Below, in pieces: positions 62,390-64,000 of a stretch of DNA of 64,000 nucleotides (within the stretch, counting starts at the first letter, position 1; every line of letters begins with the position of its first letter). The notes under the pieces are model-generated. The model searched no databases. It was not told the origin of the DNA and saw nothing but the letters and a program-made list of their open reading frames with translations. Origin of the DNA: Cobetia sp. cqz5-12 (GTDB lineage Bacteria > Pseudomonadota > Gammaproteobacteria > Pseudomonadales > Halomonadaceae); contig NZ_CP044522.1 of NCBI RefSeq assembly GCF_016495405.1, positions 2,509,876-2,573,875 of the forward strand, given 5' to 3'. Position numbers and translations under genes: made by a program.

Positions 62390-62445
62390 GCCGCCGTCTT
62401 GTCCACGGCGGCCCCGGACGACAGGCCACGCCGACCTGTCGTCCG
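62390..62445 (+). promoter_or_regulatory. Two hairpins between rraA and tctC
   Basis: GCCGCCGT/ACGGCGGC (62390-62397, 62405-62412) and CGGACGACAGG/CCTGTCGTCCG (62415-62425, 62435-62445). Possible attenuator or processing site; no T-run. Confidence 0.5.
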
Positions 62446-62507
62446 CCATCCCTCCTGCCTCAAAGCGCCTCGAGTGACCACAACCATAACAACACTGGAG
62501 TCATGCC

Positions 62508-63578
62508 ATGACCCATCTGAATAGCCGTCTCAACAGCCGTCAGGCCAACGTGCACGCCAACTCTCACGACAGTCAGCCATCCCGCACAAGCCGCAAGGGG
62601 CGCAGTCGCCCACTGCTGGCCTTGCTCGCTCCGCTGGTCCTGTCCGGCATGGTTGCGGCCTCGCCCTTCGTCAGCACCGGTGTGCAGGCCGACTATCCCG
62701 TGCGTGACATTCGCCTGATCGTGCCATGGCCGGCCGGTGGCGGTGCCGATGCCATCAGCCGCAAGATCAGCAATCTCGCCGAGCAGGACCTGCCGAAATC
62801 GATCTACGTCGAGAACATCGGGGGCGCCATCACCGCCACCGGCCTGATGCAACTCAGCAAGGCGCGTCCGGACGGCCATACCGTCGGCGTGATGACCTAT
62901 GACAGCATCATCACCCTGCCACGCGGCAATCTGGTGCCCGGCTACTCGCTGGACCGCATGATCCCCTTCGCCCGCATCACCAAGGAAGCGGATGCCATCG
63001 TGGTATCCAAGCAGTCCGGCTTCGAGAGCTATGAGCAGCTGATCGAGGCCGCTCGCGAGAACCCCGGCAGCGTGCGAATCGGGGTGGCTCCGCAGGGCTC
63101 CGGCCCCTATCTGGCGGTCCGCCGTCTGGAAGCTGCCACGGGTGTCGAGTTCAATGTCATCAGCTATCCGGGCTCTTCCACCGCCGAGGCCGAGGCACTG
63201 CTGTCAGGCGAGATCGACGGAGCCATCTCGAGCCTGGGTGACTTCTCCGGCATTCTGGAATCCGGCGACGCCCACGGTCTTGTCGAGTTCTCTTCCGAAC
63301 AGAATCCGGCCTACCCGGAAGTCCCGCCGATGAGCGAACTGGGCGGCAATCTCGAGACCGGCAGCTTCATCGTGCTGGCCGTGCCAAAGGGCACCCCGGA
63401 TGAGGTGGTCAGCACCCTGGAAAGTGCCTACCACAGCGCCTACGAGACACCGGAATTCCAGAAGTGGATCACGGGGGTCGGCGTCACGCCCAGCTGGCTG
63501 GGGGCCGATGAGGTCAATGCCTGGATCGAGGATTATCAACAGAAGACCTTCACTGCCATGGATGAACTCGGTCTGTGA
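62508..63578 (+). CDS. tctC: Second TTT substrate-binding protein
   Basis: 356 residues, GGAG before the ATG. Long basic N-terminus of about 35 residues (Ser/Arg/Asn-rich), then a hydrophobic core ending G-V-Q-A, so exported. Bug-family motifs: I-R-L-I-V-P-W-P-A-G-G-G-A-D-A and G-G-A-I-T-A-T-G. Clearly different from the TctC at 47.2-48.2 kb and part of a separate importer whose tctB starts 112 bases downstream. Probable ligand: a sugar acid. Confidence 0.94.
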   Translation: MTHLNSRLNSRQANVHANSHDSQPSRTSRKGRSRPLLALLAPLVLSGMVAASPFVSTGVQADYPVRDIRLIVPWPAGGGADAISRKISNLAEQDLPKSIYVENIGGAITATGLMQLSKARPDGHTVGVMTYDSIITLPRGNLVPGYSLDRMIPFARITKEADAIVVSKQSGFESYEQLIEAARENPGSVRIGVAPQGSGPYLAVRRLEAATGVEFNVISYPGSSTAEAEALLSGEIDGAISSLGDFSGILESGDAHGLVEFSSEQNPAYPEVPPMSELGGNLETGSFIVLAVPKGTPDEVVSTLESAYHSAYETPEFQKWITGVGVTPSWLGADEVNAWIEDYQQKTFTAMDELGL

Positions 63579-63690
63579 ATGCGCTGGCATGGGCGTCTCT
63601 CTGGCGCCCCTGCCATCTGCCCATCACTGACCTATCTCACCTCCATCGTCACGCGGCGTCTGACGACAGGCGCCGCCAAGGAATTCTGTC

Positions 63691-64000
63691 ATGTCTTCAT
63701 CCGCTTCCCCTCCCCGACGCCACTGGTTGATCAGTGGTGCAACCCCGCTGACGCTGGCCATGACCGCCATCAGCGCGCTCTATCTGGTCAGTGCTTTCCA
63801 GATGACGCCGCCACTGGACAATGGCCGCCTGACGGCCTCGTTCTTCCCCGCTCTCATTGGAATCATCGCCCTGGTGCTCTGCGTGGCTCAGCTGGTCAGC
63901 CAGCACCGTGCCAGCCGCGGCGTTGCAGCGGATGACGCCAAGGAGTCTTCCACGACGGACGGCGATGCAAGCGCAGCGCTGTTCTCACCGGCGCTGCGCC
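63691..64000 (+). CDS. tctB: Second TTT small membrane subunit, cut by the window end
   Basis: Open frame from ATG 63691 (AAGGA upstream) to the last base, 103 codons without a stop. The start M-S-S-S-A-S-P-P-R-R-H-W and two hydrophobic segments, with L-T-A-S-F-F-P-A-L-I-G-I-I-A-L-V in the second, match the TctB pattern. A hydrophilic Asp/Ser-rich loop follows. tctA should come next outside the window. Confidence 0.82.
   Translation, partial: MSSSASPPRRHWLISGATPLTLAMTAISALYLVSAFQMTPPLDNGRLTASFFPALIGIIALVLCVAQLVSQHRASRGVAADDAKESSTTDGDASAALFSPALR

Overview
The window is a GC-rich (about 60% by eye) chromosome segment of a marine or halophilic gammaproteobacterium. The gene mix suggests Halomonadaceae (Cobetia/Halomonas-like): several BCCT osmolyte carriers, a GbdR-like AraC regulator, many LysR regulators, and TRAP and TTT carriers. 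The species is an inference; no rRNA or other marker gene lies here. I see no tRNA, rRNA, CRISPR array, insertion sequence or phage gene. It looks like ordinary accessory chromosome devoted to uptake and breakdown of small organic molecules.

Layout. 0.2-1.7 kb: a small Cys-containing secreted protein beside a YHYH-domain secreted protein. 2-9.4 kb: a GlxA/GbdR-type AraC regulator divergent from three BCCT carriers, the first two a tandem duplication. 9.7-12 kb: threonine-to-glycine operon kbl-tdh. 12-15.8 kb: LysR divergent from DoxX and pirin, then DUF1232 and lipoprotein genes. 16-22 kb: EamA exporter, lactate permease with an FCD-type operator, a 2OG-Fe(II) oxygenase, a CSD-DUF1294 protein and DUF2628. 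22-25.5 kb: an FMN/FAD/2Fe-2S multidomain reductase with GST and an NTF2-like protein, divergent from a LysR. 26.5-32 kb: LysR, a broken cysE-like gene, then VOC, beta-hydroxyacid dehydrogenase and aldehyde dehydrogenase. 32-36.9 kb: an unusual BCCT carrier coupled to a CocE/NonD esterase, then a LysR. 36.8-41 kb: LysR divergent from a sodium:solute symporter, an unlisted 31-residue membrane protein and a DadA-like oxidase. 41-44.2 kb: a MatC-like carrier and a LigI-type amidohydrolase under a GntR/UTRA regulator.

44.3-64 kb is one large sugar-acid (hexuronate/ketodeoxygluconate) catabolic region: FCD-GntR regulator, TctCBA importer, SDR, ketoglutarate-semialdehyde dehydrogenase, kdgK, a 2-hydroxyacid dehydrogenase, LacI regulator, TRAP importer, a periplasmic DUF4437 bicupin, uxuA, an RraA-fold protein and the start of a second TctC-TctB importer, which runs off the window end. 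UxuA makes 2-keto-3-deoxygluconate and KdgK phosphorylates it; the KDPG aldolase and uronate isomerase are not in view.

The most notable non-gene signal is a 16-nt motif, AGTTGTCA-N4-TTGT, found four times in this last region. Each copy is upstream of a transcription unit (tctCBA, SDR operon, uxuA, rraA operon) and points the same way as transcription; it probably marks a local uronate regulon. Other points of interest are the BCCT-CocE pair, the symporter microprotein, the uxuA stop codon inside an in-frame 15-bp repeat, and several 14-15 bp tandem repeats. Long antisense ORFs across real genes were left out.
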